A DNA stretch of 64,000 bases from Pyrenophora tritici-repentis (GCF_003171515.1 NC_089390.1:1426001-1490000); one strand, 5' to 3'; numbered from the stretch's first letter, positions 23,982 to 35,276 are shown. The notes: generated by a model from the letters alone, not told the origin. Translations and numbers: made by a program.

Positions 23982-25504
23982 GGTGATGTGCAGGTGATCA
24001 GAATCCTTGATCGAGTGTTGTTGGGGGTTGGGCTGAAGTTCACGATAGTCTGGAGTGGCCACTGGCTGCCGGTCGCCGCCTGTCATACGTGCTGCTGGCC
24101 GGGGTGGTGAAGCGATGGAGCTGGCACGGGATTTGGCTGTGAAGCGTTTGGAAGGCCCGAGTCCGTGGCACCCGCTGTAGCGCCAAAGCGCGAGTACTTA
24201 CGATGGTAGATTGTGGAGTGCGAAGCTATGAACCAGAGCTGGACCTGGAGGTGACGCTGTGCCGGTATCTGATGGCACGTGCGTAGAAAGCGGGATGACG
24301 ACAAGGAGAGGGGCTGGTGCGATGGGCTTGGATGCAACTACTTTGACTTTGACTTTGGCTTTGGCTTGAAATGCTGCAGATGCATATATGGCGTAAAGTG
24401 TGGTTTGGGAAGCTGAAGAGAGCTACTTGGAATACGCCGCGGGGGAAGAGGGGGAACCGGGCAAGGCCCCGATGCTGGTTGTGGTTGGGATGGGAGAGTC
24501 AGCAATGCGAATGCAAAGCTGCACACTATCAGACACCTGGATGCAAGTGAGTTACCGCTAGTGTGCTTCTGAAACGACTCGCAGAAGATAGTTCTCGTAA
24601 AGTTCCCGCAGAGGGCGCAGGATGGCTCATGGCTGAAGAGCAGACGGAGCGGTATTGGCGACGATGACGGCTGATTGGCTGCAGGCGCGTCGAGTTACTC
24701 TATCGGGAAATGCCAGGTCTCATACTATCAAAGACGAGTCATACAGAAGGCAGTAAGCAGTCACTTCTGTACATGTATCATGCGACTAGCACACACGTGC
24801 ACGCGCAAACACGGCGCGTCTGGCGTCGACACAACAAAAGGCTGGTATTCCAACAGCCAACGCCATGACTCTGATGTGCCCATAGCCATGACCATAGACT
24901 CCAAGTTACTGTACATAGTACCTTGCGACACACTCTACAGCACGTGTTGCGTCTTTGTCGCATCCAAGAGAGCGTGGCGTCGGCGCGTGCCGTTGGGTGC
25001 TACCATCACAAAGAGCGCGGTACTTGCTTTGTTGTTTCAAAATGTTTCTTTTTGCGCCAGAGAATGGCAGCTCGACGCTGTCTCCATGGACGACGAAGCC
25101 ATTGTCCCCAGACTCGCCTAGCCTGCAATCGGCGTCGGAAATGAGCGAGGCTGGGCTGCCAACGCCTATCCTCGCCGCCATAGGAAAAGATTCGCCCGGC
25201 GCATACAGTCGAACATGTTTGGTGTCAAGCAGTGGTGCCAGCTGAGTATGATAGCTACGCCAGTGCGAGATATGGAAGCGGCTTATTTGCGCCTACCAGG
25301 GCGTGATGCAGGGCTTGATTGGCGTTTGCAGGACTGCCCCAGCCTTCGCAATGCACGTTCCGCTGCGCTCTACTAGCGGGATTATCCTCGTCGGTATAGA
25401 ACATTCTGGCAACGTCTTTAGGAGCAAAATCCCAGCTCATTTTTATCGACCCTGGAATCACCCAGCAGCCCACACTAAATTTCTAGTGACACACACCATT
25501 AGGC
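23982..25504. other. divergent promoter region, Yippee and DnaJ-TPR genes
   Basis: About 1.5 kb between a minus-strand and a plus-strand gene, so it should contain both promoters. ORFs such as 24675-25121 (plus, 148 codons) have no domain and look like chance. Pyrimidine-rich tracts are common. No tRNA or repeat was found. Confidence 0.5.
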
Positions 25505-27638
25505 ATGGTTCTTCCCTCCCTCTTTGCCAAATCCTCAAAGAAGTCGTCAAAGACCCGCGAGATACCCAACCTTGCCCCCCGGCCTGCACCGCATAGCAGT
25601 TCCAGTACCCCTCCACCTTCACCCGACAAGCAGTCGTCACACACGCGGGTGAAAGATCGGGAACGCTCCACTCGCCGTTCGAGCTCGTACTCGTCCAAGC
25701 GCTCGTCCAAGTACGACCGTGACTCCCACCCGCTAAACCTCCCGCCCGAAGAGCGTCAGCGCCTGTCTTCGCAAATGTCGGCCATGGAGCAACAGCCCAC
25801 GCCTCAGCCAATGGATCTCGACCGGGACGGCTCGTCGCCGCCGCCCGCCTCATCCAGTCCCGTCACAGAAGCCCCCCCCAAGACCAACGGCGGGCCAGCG
25901 CCTCCCCCACACCGGTATACAAAGAGCCCACCCCCGCCCACAGCAAATTACGCCGCTACCCCGGAGGCTGCCACGCCGCCTGCAGAGCCCCCGACCATCG
26001 ACGCTGAAGAGTACAAGGCTGCGGGCAACAAGTTCTTCAAGATCAAGGACTACCCCCGCGCCATTGAAGAATACTCCAAAGGTGCGTTGTGACCACCGGG
26101 TAACTCCCGTCGAGCTCCAGGCTAATTTGTCTCTTTTTATACAGCCATCGAGGCAGACCCCAAAAATGCCACGTACTACTCGAACCGGGCTGCGGCCTAT
26201 ATTTCGGCAAACCGCTTCGTCGAGGCCATGGAAGACTGCAAGATGGCAGACGAGCTCGACCCCAACAATCTGAAGATTCTCCTGCGGTTAGGTAGAGTAT
26301 ACACGAGTCTGGGACGGCCAGATGAGGCCGTGGACGTTTACAACTCAATCAACGCTACAGCAAAGGATAAGCAACCCGCTTTGACCATGCAGAAGCACCT
26401 GCGCACCGCCGAGGAGACTTCGCGAAACGAAGGGTCGGGCTCCATGGTCATATACGCCCTCAACGAGGCAGAAAAGGGTCTTGGCATGGGCGTTGACAAG
26501 CCACGGAAATGGCAGCTCATGCGGGGAGAGGCACACCTGCGCATGGGCAATGCCAACGCACTTGGCGAGGCACAGAATGTGGCCATGTCACTTCTGCGAT
26601 ACAACAACCAGGACCCGGATGCCCTGGTACTGCGTGGTCGCATCCTATACGCGCAGGGCGAAAACGACAAGGCCGTGCAGCATTTCAGACAGGCGCTGAA
26701 CTGCGACCCCGACTTCAAAACGGCCGTAAAGTACCTGCGAATGGTGCAAAAGCTGGACCGCTTGAAGTCAGAGGGTAACGCTGCCTTTAAGGCTGGCAGG
26801 TTCCAAGAAGCCATTGACACCTACTCACAAGCGCTCGCAGTAGACCCTTCCAACAAGAGCACTAATTCAAAGATACTGCAGAACAGAGCACTATGCCACA
26901 GCCGACAAAAGAGCTGGAAGCAGGCTATCGCAGACTGCGAGAAGGCGCTAGAGCTCGACCCCAGCTACACCAAGGCGCGGAAAACCCGGGCTAAGGCATT
27001 GGGTGAGAATGGCAATTGGGAAGAAGCAGTGCGAGATCTCAAGGCCATTGCTGAAGAGAACCCGTCCGAACCGGGCATTGCCAAGGAGATTCGCGATGCT
27101 GAGATGGAATTGAAGAAGAGCAAGAGGAAGGACTACTACAAGATTCTCGGTATCCAAAAAGACGCGACCGAGACTGAGATCAAGAAGGCCTACCGAAAAC
27201 TCGCAATCATACACCACCCCGACAAGAACCCCGACGACGCAGACGCCGCAGACCGTTTCAAGGAGATTCAGGAGGCACATGAGACCCTGAGCGATGCCCA
27301 GAAGCGTGAAAGATATGATTCTGGGGCCGACCTTGTTGACCCCAACGACATGTTCGGTGGTGGTGGCATGGGAGGTGGCATGGGCGGAGGCATGGGTGGC
27401 ATCGACCCCGAGATTCGTAAGTATAACCACTATCATGAGCTTGGACACCTCACTAACATCCTTTACAGTCATGCAGATGTTCGGCGGCATGGGCGGAGGC
27501 GGTATGGGAGGCGGCCGTGGCGGAGGCGGCTTCCACTTCAGCTCTGGCGGCGGCCCCGGTGGCAGTCCCTTTGGTGGCATGGGCGGCATGCCAAACGGCG
27601 GTGGCCGAAGAGGACCACCCGGTGGTTTCCCTTTCTAA
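25505..27638 (+). CDS. TPR and J-domain co-chaperone (DNAJC7-like)
   Basis: Three exons: 25505-26081, 26145-27416 and 27469-27638; 672 residues. The first 165 residues are Ser/Pro-rich and probably disordered. TPR repeats follow from about residue 168 ([27 protein letters not shown]), continue through the middle, and include a second set near residue 400. The J domain lies near residue 530 ([26 protein letters not shown]) with an intact HPD in [11 protein letters not shown] Gly/Met/Phe-rich tail ends the protein. This architecture equals DNAJC7/TPR2, which links Hsp90 and Hsp70 and stimulates Hsp70 ATP hydrolysis. The last intron splits the Gly-rich tail. Likely cytosolic or nuclear. Confidence 0.95.
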
Positions 27639-28553
27639 GCGACGAAACCTCGTTGAATCTCTAGGAGCCTTGCCATTGCTTCCGCACCCTTCAAGACAAG
27701 TCGCTTCTGCACCACATATTACGATCTTTTTGATTCGTGTGTATACCCCTTGGCACTACGCTTACGAACGAAACCCCATCATACCATGGCGTTGGTTTAC
27801 AGGAAGGAGCGCAAGCAAAGTAGAAATTTGTAGATTGGCGGGGAGTTTGCCTCGCTCTCTCCTGGTGTAAAAGAGGGAATGCGGCAGTCACCTATTATTG
27901 ACCAGTTGCTATTGGAAGGGGAGTTTAGTTTCCCTTGGTTTCTTTGCTCAAAGCATTACCCCGGCGTCTTTCTCTTGTCCTGTCTTATACTTTCCCTTTA
28001 GGGAGAAAATATTTACATAGTCTGACGTGTATGCATGGCTTGAATTATTGAATCTTTGTAGTACCACGTGTGAGAAAGATAATTCAGGCGGGTGTGAGAT
28101 CAGTGGAGGGCGTAGAGATGGAAGTCGTGAATGACGTAATTAGCGCCAAGGCTTGAAAATACTCCACGGGTTCATGGTCCCCAGCACTTAATGCGCGTGA
28201 ATATAGATCTAAGCTTGGGCCTTGAAAGATCTAAATATACCGATATTTCTACCACAAGAAAAAAACGTCCGCCCTTGGATCCCGCAAAGTCTATCTAATC
28301 TCGATCTATATTTCAGAGAACAAGGCCAAGGTCATCTAGTGGTGTCAGGAGAGTTTATCTTCGTTGTATACAAGTCATAGAGGTTTCTTGGAGAACGGCT
28401 ACACGTGATATCCACAGACAAAGAGAAGGACTTATCTTGGCCCAAAAAGAGACGCGCAAACTGGGGCAGAGAGAAAAGACACAAATCTTACAGATCCTAC
28501 AAATCCCGGCCGCAAGACGGGTCTGTCCACCATCGCGCACATCAACCGCCCCA
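27639..28553. other. intergenic region, no gene seen
   Basis: This holds the 3' UTR of the co-chaperone gene and the promoter of the YwbE-domain gene. A stretch at 28330-28400 faintly recalls a tRNA D-arm (TAGTGGT) but has no anticodon stem or B box. Confidence 0.5.
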
Positions 28554-29285
28554 ATGCAAGGTCAAGGACGCGGCCGAAGCCGAGAAAACATCGGACCTAT
28601 CTCCAACAACCTATCGTCATCATCACCATCATCAGCACCATCTCGAGGCCGTGGCAGGGGCGCCAACACCCCAGCCCCCAACCAAACACGGGGACGAGGC
28701 GGACCCGGATTCAGAGCACGCGGCCGAGGACGCGTCCGCACCCCCAACATACCCCGTGACCCCGACCACCCACGCGTCCCAGCCTACTCATCCATCTCAC
28801 GCGGCACCGCCGTCTCCATAATCCTCAAGCAAGACCAACCCACGGGCCACCAAGTTAAGGGTATAGTCGCTGATTTGCTGACTCGCGGCGATCATCCGCG
28901 CGGCGTCAAGGTAAGGTTGAGAGATGGGAGAGTGGGGAGAGTGCAGGGGCTTGTTGCGGAGGCTGAGGGGATAAGGGGAGAGGCACTTGTTGGTGGGGTC
29001 GGGGCTGGGTTGGGAAGGAATGGGGAGGGTGGTGGTGGGATGAGAGGGGGCAGGGTGGAGAGAGACATTAGGGATGAGGACGATTATTTGTATGATGAGG
29101 GAAAGAGGAGAGGCGCGGGGGAGTTAGGCTTGTTTGCTGTGTTGGAAGAGGCGGATAGAAGACATGCTCAGAGTGGTAGTACGAGTGGAGGTGCAGGACA
29201 GATGGCGACTTGTCCTGTTTGTAGGGTTTTTGAGGGTGATGAGGCGGCGGTTGCACATCACGTTGAGGAGCATTTTGGGGAGTGA
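28554..29285 (+). CDS. RG-rich YwbE (DUF2196) domain protein with C-terminal zinc finger
   Basis: Single exon; 28554 is the first in-frame ATG and gives 243 residues. Residues 1-65 carry repeated R-G-R-G boxes, typical of RNA-binding and methylated regions. Residues about 80-140 match the bacterial YwbE family (DUF2196/TIGR03833): GTAVSIILKQDQPTGHQVKG, LLTRGDHPRGVKVRLRDGRVGRV. A Gly/Arg-rich linker follows, then a C-terminal C-P-V-C...H-H-V-E-E-H finger in the last 22 residues, of UBZ/Rad18-like C2H2 form. YwbE has no established function; a small SH3-like beta barrel is my inference. The combination suggests an RNA- or ubiquitin-related role, but that is inference only. Confidence 0.8.
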   Translation: MQGQGRGRSRENIGPISNNLSSSSPSSAPSRGRGRGANTPAPNQTRGRGGPGFRARGRGRVRTPNIPRDPDHPRVPAYSSISRGTAVSIILKQDQPTGHQVKGIVADLLTRGDHPRGVKVRLRDGRVGRVQGLVAEAEGIRGEALVGGVGAGLGRNGEGGGGMRGGRVERDIRDEDDYLYDEGKRRGAGELGLFAVLEEADRRHAQSGSTSGGAGQMATCPVCRVFEGDEAAVAHHVEEHFGE

Positions 29286-29473
29286 GCTGACGTTAGAATC
29301 GGGTAAATTCTCTACATTCTGATTCAGAGAAAGGCTGAACTTGCTCAGCGTTGTAAATCTTCCGCTTTGATACCGTGAATGCAACTTAGCATATGCTTTC
29401 GGCATGTATATCCTGTCCACTGTAGTTGCTTCTTTGACACTATCCTCCCCTCCTTCATCCATCCTGCTTTGCA

Positions 29474-30494
29474 TCAGTCCAAGGTGTAGTCAAAGCTCAC
29501 ACCACGATGCTGGTCCCCATGAACGAGGATGTCCTTGACGCAACTAGAATACTCACCACGAGTCTTGCCAGCTTGCTCATGAGCCCTGTGATGGTCGAGT
29601 AAAGCTTGTCTCGTGGCTGAATATTCGGTCATGAATACGTCGTCTCCTTTCCAGTCTCTGAAGATCTCATTTGCTGCCACATGTGGCTTCTTTACCCGCG
29701 TGACGATTCTATCATAATAGGTGTTTGATACATCATGATGACGACAGGTATAGATGTGGTTGTGGAATAGATCAAGATTGACAACCTGGACGGCGATGTA
29801 CCGCTTCAATACTTGAACTTTGTTTCGGGAATCCTCCTTGATATTTTGGACATCCTGAGTCAGCCTTGTAATCTTGTTGTTGAGGTGATTGATCTCGGGC
29901 GCCCGGTCGGTGTGCTGGATGTTGCGAGCTTCGAGCATTTGGCCGTGTTCAGCGCGATACCTTGAATAATGTTAGTAAAACGCTTTACATCTGAACGAAT
30001 GATAAGTGTATGATTACATACCAATCACGATCACCTTTGACGATGGTGAGTTTGTGCTCAGCGTTTTCGATCTGACGGCGTTGGTTTTCGATAGTTGTTT
30101 CCAGATGTGCTGTCGCTTCACTGCTCTTCTTTGCTGCTTCTGCGCCTGCAGAGAGCTGAGCTGCGAGGGCTTCAGATAGTTGCGCCTTATCTTTGATGGC
30201 CTGCTCCTTCTCATTTCGTTCAGCAGCAAACATTGCCTTGAGCTTCTTGATGAGGTCGCGACTGTCAGTGGCGCCTTGAGCGCGGGCTTCGGCATTATCG
30301 AGCCGGGCGCGAAGACTTCCGCCTTCAACTGTCAGACGGCCTTGGACATGCTGAAGTTTCTGTACTTGTTCGCGTGCGCGAGCTGCTTCGCTCTCGGCTA
30401 GCATGAGGAGGATGTTGTTCTTGAGGTCGCCATTGTCCACGTCAGAGTCAGATTGACCACTGCTTGTTGACTCTTCAGACCTGGAGTACGACAT
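29474..30494 (-). CDS. coiled-coil hypothetical protein, 319 aa
   Basis: Two exons, 30494-30022 and 29960-29474, joined in phase at RDW|YRAEHG. I do not recognise a family. The N-terminal 25 residues are Ser/Asp/Glu-rich. Residues about 25-200 are rich in Ala, Glu, Lys and Gln with heptad-like leucines (KLQHVQGRL, SLRARLDNAEARAQ, DLIKKLKAMFAAERNEKEQ), giving a long predicted coiled coil. The C-terminal part is different and has many His, Tyr and Asn (LFHNHIYTCRHHD, FRDWKGDDVFMTEYSATRQ), so it may fold as a small domain. There is no signal peptide or membrane segment. Confidence 0.75.
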
Positions 30495-30984
30495 GTTACT
30501 GCAGGTGATACTCGTATGTCAAGGTGGGGTGGAGGCTGAGGGTTTGAATCAGCTCAAGTTGCTCCTGCTGAATAGTCGGCCAAGACCCTGGCTTGGCGCG
30601 TATTCACCATGAGGAGGAAGGCGCACCCGAGCACACTAAGGTGATCCGTGAGCGATGAACGGTGAGGTTCAATGGTGCAGCATATTCAGGCTACATTGAG
30701 AGTCGCCTGTATAGTATTATGAGATGCAGTGGGAAGTATTGAAGAGAAGTGGCAGCAGCACCGATCATGATAGACTGGGTGTCCACACCGTTTTTGGCAG
30801 ACTACCTAGGTAGGTGAGAGAAGCAGCCACTAAATGAAGCGCGGAAAGGAACAGCCAACGAGAGAAAGAGAGAGAGAGATTGTAGCGCATAGAATTTAAC
30901 ATTAAATAGAAAACCGTAACTGATGCGCGCATCATAACAAAGGAAAAAGAAGGTATATCCAACTGTTCTCACCATATATAACCC
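30495..30984. other. intergenic region
   Basis: About 490 bp between two minus-strand genes. It includes the coiled-coil gene promoter. A (GA)-rich run (about 30862-30880) and a CTACCTAGGTAG palindrome near 30807 are visible. No gene seen. Confidence 0.5.
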
Positions 30985-32036
30985 TCACCTTACAGCCACG
31001 TTGATGCCGTTGCTTCCACCGACTGACGAACTACCATCGGAGCCCTTGGTGATACCCAAGTTGCCTCCTAGGTTTGCCGCCTGACCAGCTTTGTCGAGGG
31101 TGATTCCAGACTCTTCGGAAAACTTCTCAGACTCCTCAGTAGCCTTGACACCGTTTGACTTTTCTGCCTCAGCCTTTGCGGCCTCGCCTGTTGCTGCCTC
31201 AGCCTTTGCTGCCTCGCCCTTTGCTGCCTCGCCCTTTGCTGCTGCTGCCTCACCCTCTGCTGCCGCTGCCTCACCCTTTGCTGCTTCACCCTTTGCTGCC
31301 TCACCCTTTGCTGCTTCACCCTTTGCTGCCTCACCCTCTGCTGCCGCTGCCTCACCCTTTGCTGCCTCACCCTTTGCTGCCTCGCCCTTTGCTGCCTCGC
31401 CCATTGCTGCTTCACCCTTTGCTGCTGCTGCCTCTTCCTTTGCTGCCGCCGCCTCTGCTTTGGCCGCCTCTTCCTTTGCCGCTGCGGCTTCTTTCTCAGC
31501 CTTTGCTTTGGCTGCCTCGCCCTCCGCGCGTCCGGGTTGGTTCTCAGTGCCGGCGCCGCCGTTTCCTGCTGCTGCTTCAGGCTTCGCCTTGGCGGGCTTC
31601 TTTCCAGTACCCGTGGTCATGGATGCCGCAGCAGCAGCTGTCGCTGTACCATTTCCTTTGGCACCGCCGCCGCCGAGCTTCAGACCGCCACCACTGATGC
31701 CTCCACCCTCTCCGCCAAGTGTCAGACCTCCAATAGTGAGGGCACGGGCTACCCGGCGACGAGTCTCTGGCTCTACCGGTATGTCAAGACTTGAGAAGCC
31801 TGCGTCACGTCTCACAGGACTGGAACGGTAGTCGCGGGTAGCGATGGTTGACTATAACGAGAGTAAGTAAACGATTGATATGACGGTACTAATATGGGCT
31901 TGAATGTGGCACAACAAGCCTCGTCGTGTATGGAAGAGTGATTACTTACGGCCCAGAGAGAGCGAGGGGGAACAACGAACGCCTCGACGCTTGATAGTGC
32001 CAAAAGGCCAAAGGTCATTTCTAGTGAGAATCTCAT
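30985..32036 (-). CDS. secreted GEAAK-repeat, Ala/Glu/Lys-rich protein
   Basis: Two exons, 32036-31950 and 31851-30985, joined in phase at LWA|STIATRD; 317 residues. The N-terminus MRFSLEMTFGLLALSSVEA is a signal peptide. After an Arg-rich segment (ETRRRVARA) comes a Gly-rich block, then about 110 residues of near-tandem GEAAK/EAAAK pentads, encoded by a 15-nt unit at about 31180-31500. The C-terminus is Gly/Ser/Asn-rich. EAAAK-type sequence forms rigid alpha helix, and composition resembles LEA-like or surface-spacer proteins. No enzyme motif exists. The repeat leaves other frames open on both strands; I chose this strand because only it has a signal-peptide exon and good splice sites. Confidence 0.7.
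31180..31500 (-). repeat. 15-bp-unit tandem repeat encoding GEAAK pentads
   Basis: On the plus strand the unit is CTTTGCTGCCTCACC, with variants changing one or two bases or replacing a pentad by GCTGCCGC insertions. It lies inside the secreted repeat protein and keeps the frame throughout, so length variants would change protein length by five residues. Confidence 0.85.
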
Positions 32037-33390
32037 GATGATTATATGCGGATGATGTAATGGTAACTGGCCGGCAGTCAAATGAATAGAATGAACAGAG
32101 AACAATAACGAAGATGAATGCTACCGTAGTATCGTAATGGCACAACCGTGAATGTATACCATGAGACGAGTGGTTAACCAGGCCCCGTGTCTCACTATCA
32201 TGTGCTTAACCCAGTCAAATGTTCGCATACTACTGCGCATTGCCGACAAACGCATGATGCAACACATACACAACGTTTGCAGAACGGCTTGGCGATTATA
32301 AATCTCCCGATAAGTCGGTAAAACGCCAATGTGCGGCATTGCTAGGTGCTCACCAGGATGCTGGCGCTGCCCACGTCGCAAGAATGTCGCAGTTACCGTT
32401 CGGCGCCTTCTTATCGTTTGAATCCGACACCCAAACCGATTGAGCTGCTATAAACAGATGGTATTATAACAGGTCTTCACGGTCAGGTTCCCTCAATGCT
32501 CGTCTACACAGTGCCGCCAGCAGAGCCCAGGTGGATTCAGGTCGGCGTGGTTACAGAGATGTACAGCTCCAGTCGGCAGGTCTCGCATCCGAACAGCATC
32601 CACTTGCACTGCCCCGAAGCATCCTGAGAGGGGTATGTTCCGAAGGTATTCAGCTTAAGCGCATGTCAAAGAGGGATGGGCTGCTCTCCAATCCAGGGTG
32701 GGCATTGTGCGTTTCGGCACACGCGTGCCTTTCGTTAGCATGATGGTGCTTGTGGATATGCAAAGTGAACGAAATTACTTTGCGCATTAAGAGGATAAGA
32801 AAAAAGTATCGTGATAGAGCCGATGGCGGAGGATGACACAGGGTGATGGTAACGCGAGCTTCAACCTTAGGCAGTGCGCGAGCCTGACACGCTAGAACTA
32901 ACCAATCTGCACGTCTCCACATGCGCAATATGCCGGTTTGCTATGATTTTAGTCTGCAGGCAAACATTGGCGTACGTATTATTACCAGATTTATTCCAGC
33001 TCAAATCCACTTCAGAAATGACAACGTTGGTTATCGTGTAGATCTCTGAATCGTTCGCAACGGACTTCACAATGGACTTCACAATGGACTTCACAATGGA
33101 CTTCACAATGGACTTCACAATGGACTTCATAATGGACTTCATAATGGACTTCACAATGGAACCCTGGCGGATCAGTCTGTGAAGGCGGCTGTGGCGCCGC
33201 ACGATATGTTTAGGCTATCTACCGTAGCTTCGGCCATTTCAGTAACCGGTACAATCCTTAACACTCGACGAGGCACATTTTCTAGTTCAGAGCTATCCGA
33301 AACCTCCAGTCGATTTTTCCATGCCACGGTTCAAACACTTTCCCCGCGCCCGGCTCCACACTGTTGCTAGGTTGCTCTTTGTAGAAAACT
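32037..33390. other. intergenic region with 12-bp minisatellite
   Basis: About 1.35 kb between the repeat-protein promoter and a minus-strand hypothetical gene. The main structure is the 12-bp tandem repeat at 33062-33157. The minus ORF crossing it (32867-33202) has no signal peptide or domain, so I do not call it a gene. Confidence 0.45.
33062..33157. repeat. minisatellite, eight copies of a 12-bp unit
   Basis: The unit is GGACTTCACAAT, repeated eight times head to tail without gaps. Copies 6 and 7 read GGACTTCATAAT, a C-to-T change; all others are identical. Because 12 is a multiple of three, a minus-strand ORF reads it as repeated VKSI/MKSI. Confidence 0.95.
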
Positions 33391-34271
33391 TTACACCTGC
33401 ACAGCACCACGTGACTGTTTACTCGTCATCGCCCAAATCTTGTAGAGCTGCTTCCCTTCCCTCTTGTGCTGTACCCAAGCCGCGTGAAGCGATTCCTTAG
33501 TTTCACCAGGAAAGAGATGTGCAAAGAATTGATAACCCTTCTTATTCTTGCCTTTCCACAGATACAACATCCTTTTTGCCTCGTCATTCCATCCAGTAAA
33601 GTAGAAACCCGTGTCGTCCTCAGCGGGTTCATGTTCTGCTGGGCTGTTTATTGAGTTATCGACGGCATGACCAGTCGCGGCAGGGACTCTTGAGGTAGCG
33701 AGTACTTGTGAAGCATCGGGCACTTGTGAAGCAGCACCCAATGCGTTACCAGTATTCCCTGCCACTGGAAACGTACATTCGTTCCTCATCAAAGAGACTT
33801 CGGATGATGTTGGGGGTGTTCGATAACCAATGACATGTTCTTGGGAACCTCCTGACAGTTGTGTAATTCCAGAAAGATGACCATTTCCAGATCCCTGGGA
33901 AGCTACAACATCTTGCGAGAGTCCAGGACTTGATAAGAAAGCCCTCAATACAGCTGATGTACGGGTATCAGGCTCTGGCTGAGTACGGCGAGAGAAAACG
34001 AAGGCTTCACCAGTCCATACTTTATTGCCGTCATAGCGCCAAGCGTCCGCCGGAGTTTCCCATGGGGGTGGATTTGCAGCCGGAGCTATGAGCAACATTA
34101 GTTTAGAGGTTCCTGATCATAAATCAAAAACTTACGCCGATAGTAGAGCTGGCCAGTTGCTCTACCTGGGTACATGTATGATGATGCATAGTCCCCTTCG
34201 TTGTTTGGAAACAAAGATTCGTCTAAGCCCATGAAGCGAAAGCTTGCGTGGTCGTCGGGAGAATTATCCAT
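33391..34271 (-). CDS. hypothetical protein, 276 aa
   Basis: Two exons, 34271-34136 and 34085-33391, joined in phase at LYYR|PPAANPP. I recognise no family. The first exon starts MDNSPDDHASFRFMGLDESL. An aromatic segment follows (PPPWETPADAWRYDGNKVWTGEAFVF), then a Ser/Gln/Ala/Val-rich low-complexity middle, then a Trp/Lys-rich C-terminal block (TGFYFTGWNDEAKRM, YLWKGKNKKGYQFFAHLFPG, YKIW). No signal peptide. An in-frame upstream ATG at 34367 exists, but the shorter start has a cleaner N-terminus. It may be lineage-specific. Confidence 0.6.
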
Positions 34272-34820
34272 GATAATGTTAGTAGAGTGTTTGGTAATGG
34301 TCAAAGATGTAGGAATCTTTGATTTTATAGGTAATGGGGGTCCTTGGGCGGCAAAGTAAAGGTGCAAGTGAAAGACTTATTGTTATATGAACCTAAGGAA
34401 AGCGTCGTAAAACAGCGGCGGTCAGCTCAAAGAGCACTTCATATTATGTTTCCTCAAAAATTGAAGCGATCTTTATGTAATAATGTCACAAAGCTTGCTT
34501 TTCTAGTGAGTGACGGCAAGTCAAGTAACTGTTCAAGAAACAATTCTCGATATCACAAGACTCCGCGTGAACTAAGACTCGAAAAGTTCTTCTATCTATA
34601 CACTAATTGTAGTGCAGCACATATTTAAGAGTCGTTCTACATTACTATCTACCTGCACACATCTTAAAGAATACTAATAAACCCTTGCTAGAACACTAGA
34701 CTGATACTCTTTCTTCCTACTCATCTACAGAATTTCCTTTTTCCTAAACAGTCTCAGTCGTCCCAGCTCTCTCAGTCGTCATCATGCAATCAAACAGCAC
34801 CTAACAGAAATTCACCTAAA
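34272..34820. other. intergenic region, no gene seen
   Basis: AT-leaning spacer of about 550 bp between two minus-strand genes. A plus-strand 94-codon ORF starts inside the neighbouring leader and has no domain. Nothing else seen. Confidence 0.5.
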
Positions 34821-35117
34821 TCAAGTCGAACTCCTAGTTATCATTATCCCGAATTTCTGTTGAAATGCAACAACTGTCGCAAACAACTTGGCGACTTCGA
34901 TATGGTACCCCAGATATTCAAAGCTCCGCTGGAACGCATGAAAACTGTTGTGGTCTGCGCCTGGCCAGAGGTCCAAGGCACCCTCCAGAACGGTCTTGAG
35001 TGCGGTTTGGTCGATGTCGAGGTCTTGTGCGAGAGCGGCAAGGGCAGATCTGGCTTCGAGGCTGCCACTAGAGTAGTCCATGCTGGTACGACAGGTTACA
35101 AGACGTGAGACATTCAT
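34821..35117 (-). CDS. small hypothetical protein, 98 aa (tentative)
   Basis: Single ORF starting MNVSRLVTCRTSMDYSSGSL. The Ala/Leu-rich middle (EARSALAALAQDLDID) and the aromatic middle part (DHNSFHAFQRSFEYLGYHIEVAKLF) are protein-like. A TATA element lies 44 bp upstream. No family is recognised, and an unseen exon is possible. Confidence 0.4.
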   Translation of the reverse strand: MNVSRLVTCRTSMDYSSGSLEARSALAALAQDLDIDQTALKTVLEGALDLWPGADHNSFHAFQRSFEYLGYHIEVAKLFATVVAFQQKFGIMITRSST

Positions 35118-35160
35118 CGAGTTCACTAATCATAGAGGTAAAACAAATTGGACGACTACA

Positions 35161-35167
35161 TTATATA
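35161..35167 (-). promoter_or_regulatory. TATA-box candidate for 98-aa gene
   Basis: On the minus strand this reads TATATAA, 44 bp before the ATG at 35117. It supports that small ORF as transcribed, but AT-rich words are frequent here. Confidence 0.35.
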
Positions 35168-35276
35168 GCTCTTTATTGTTCATGGGTTGCCTGTATCTCA
35201 TCCTAACTATGAAAACACAAACTCCGAAAACAACTGCCGAATATATACCAAAAACGCTGGAGCCTGGCACAAGCCT

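Noticed and set aside
28338..28400. tRNA-like stretch with TAGTGGT D-arm word
   Set aside because: No anticodon stem, no GGTTCRA B box and no acceptor pairing.
31091..31831. Plus-strand 246-codon ORF rich in AASPF repeats, and other open frames over the same repeat
   Set aside because: These are mirror images of the 15-bp repeat in the minus-strand gene. Only the minus strand offers a signal-peptide exon with good splice borders.
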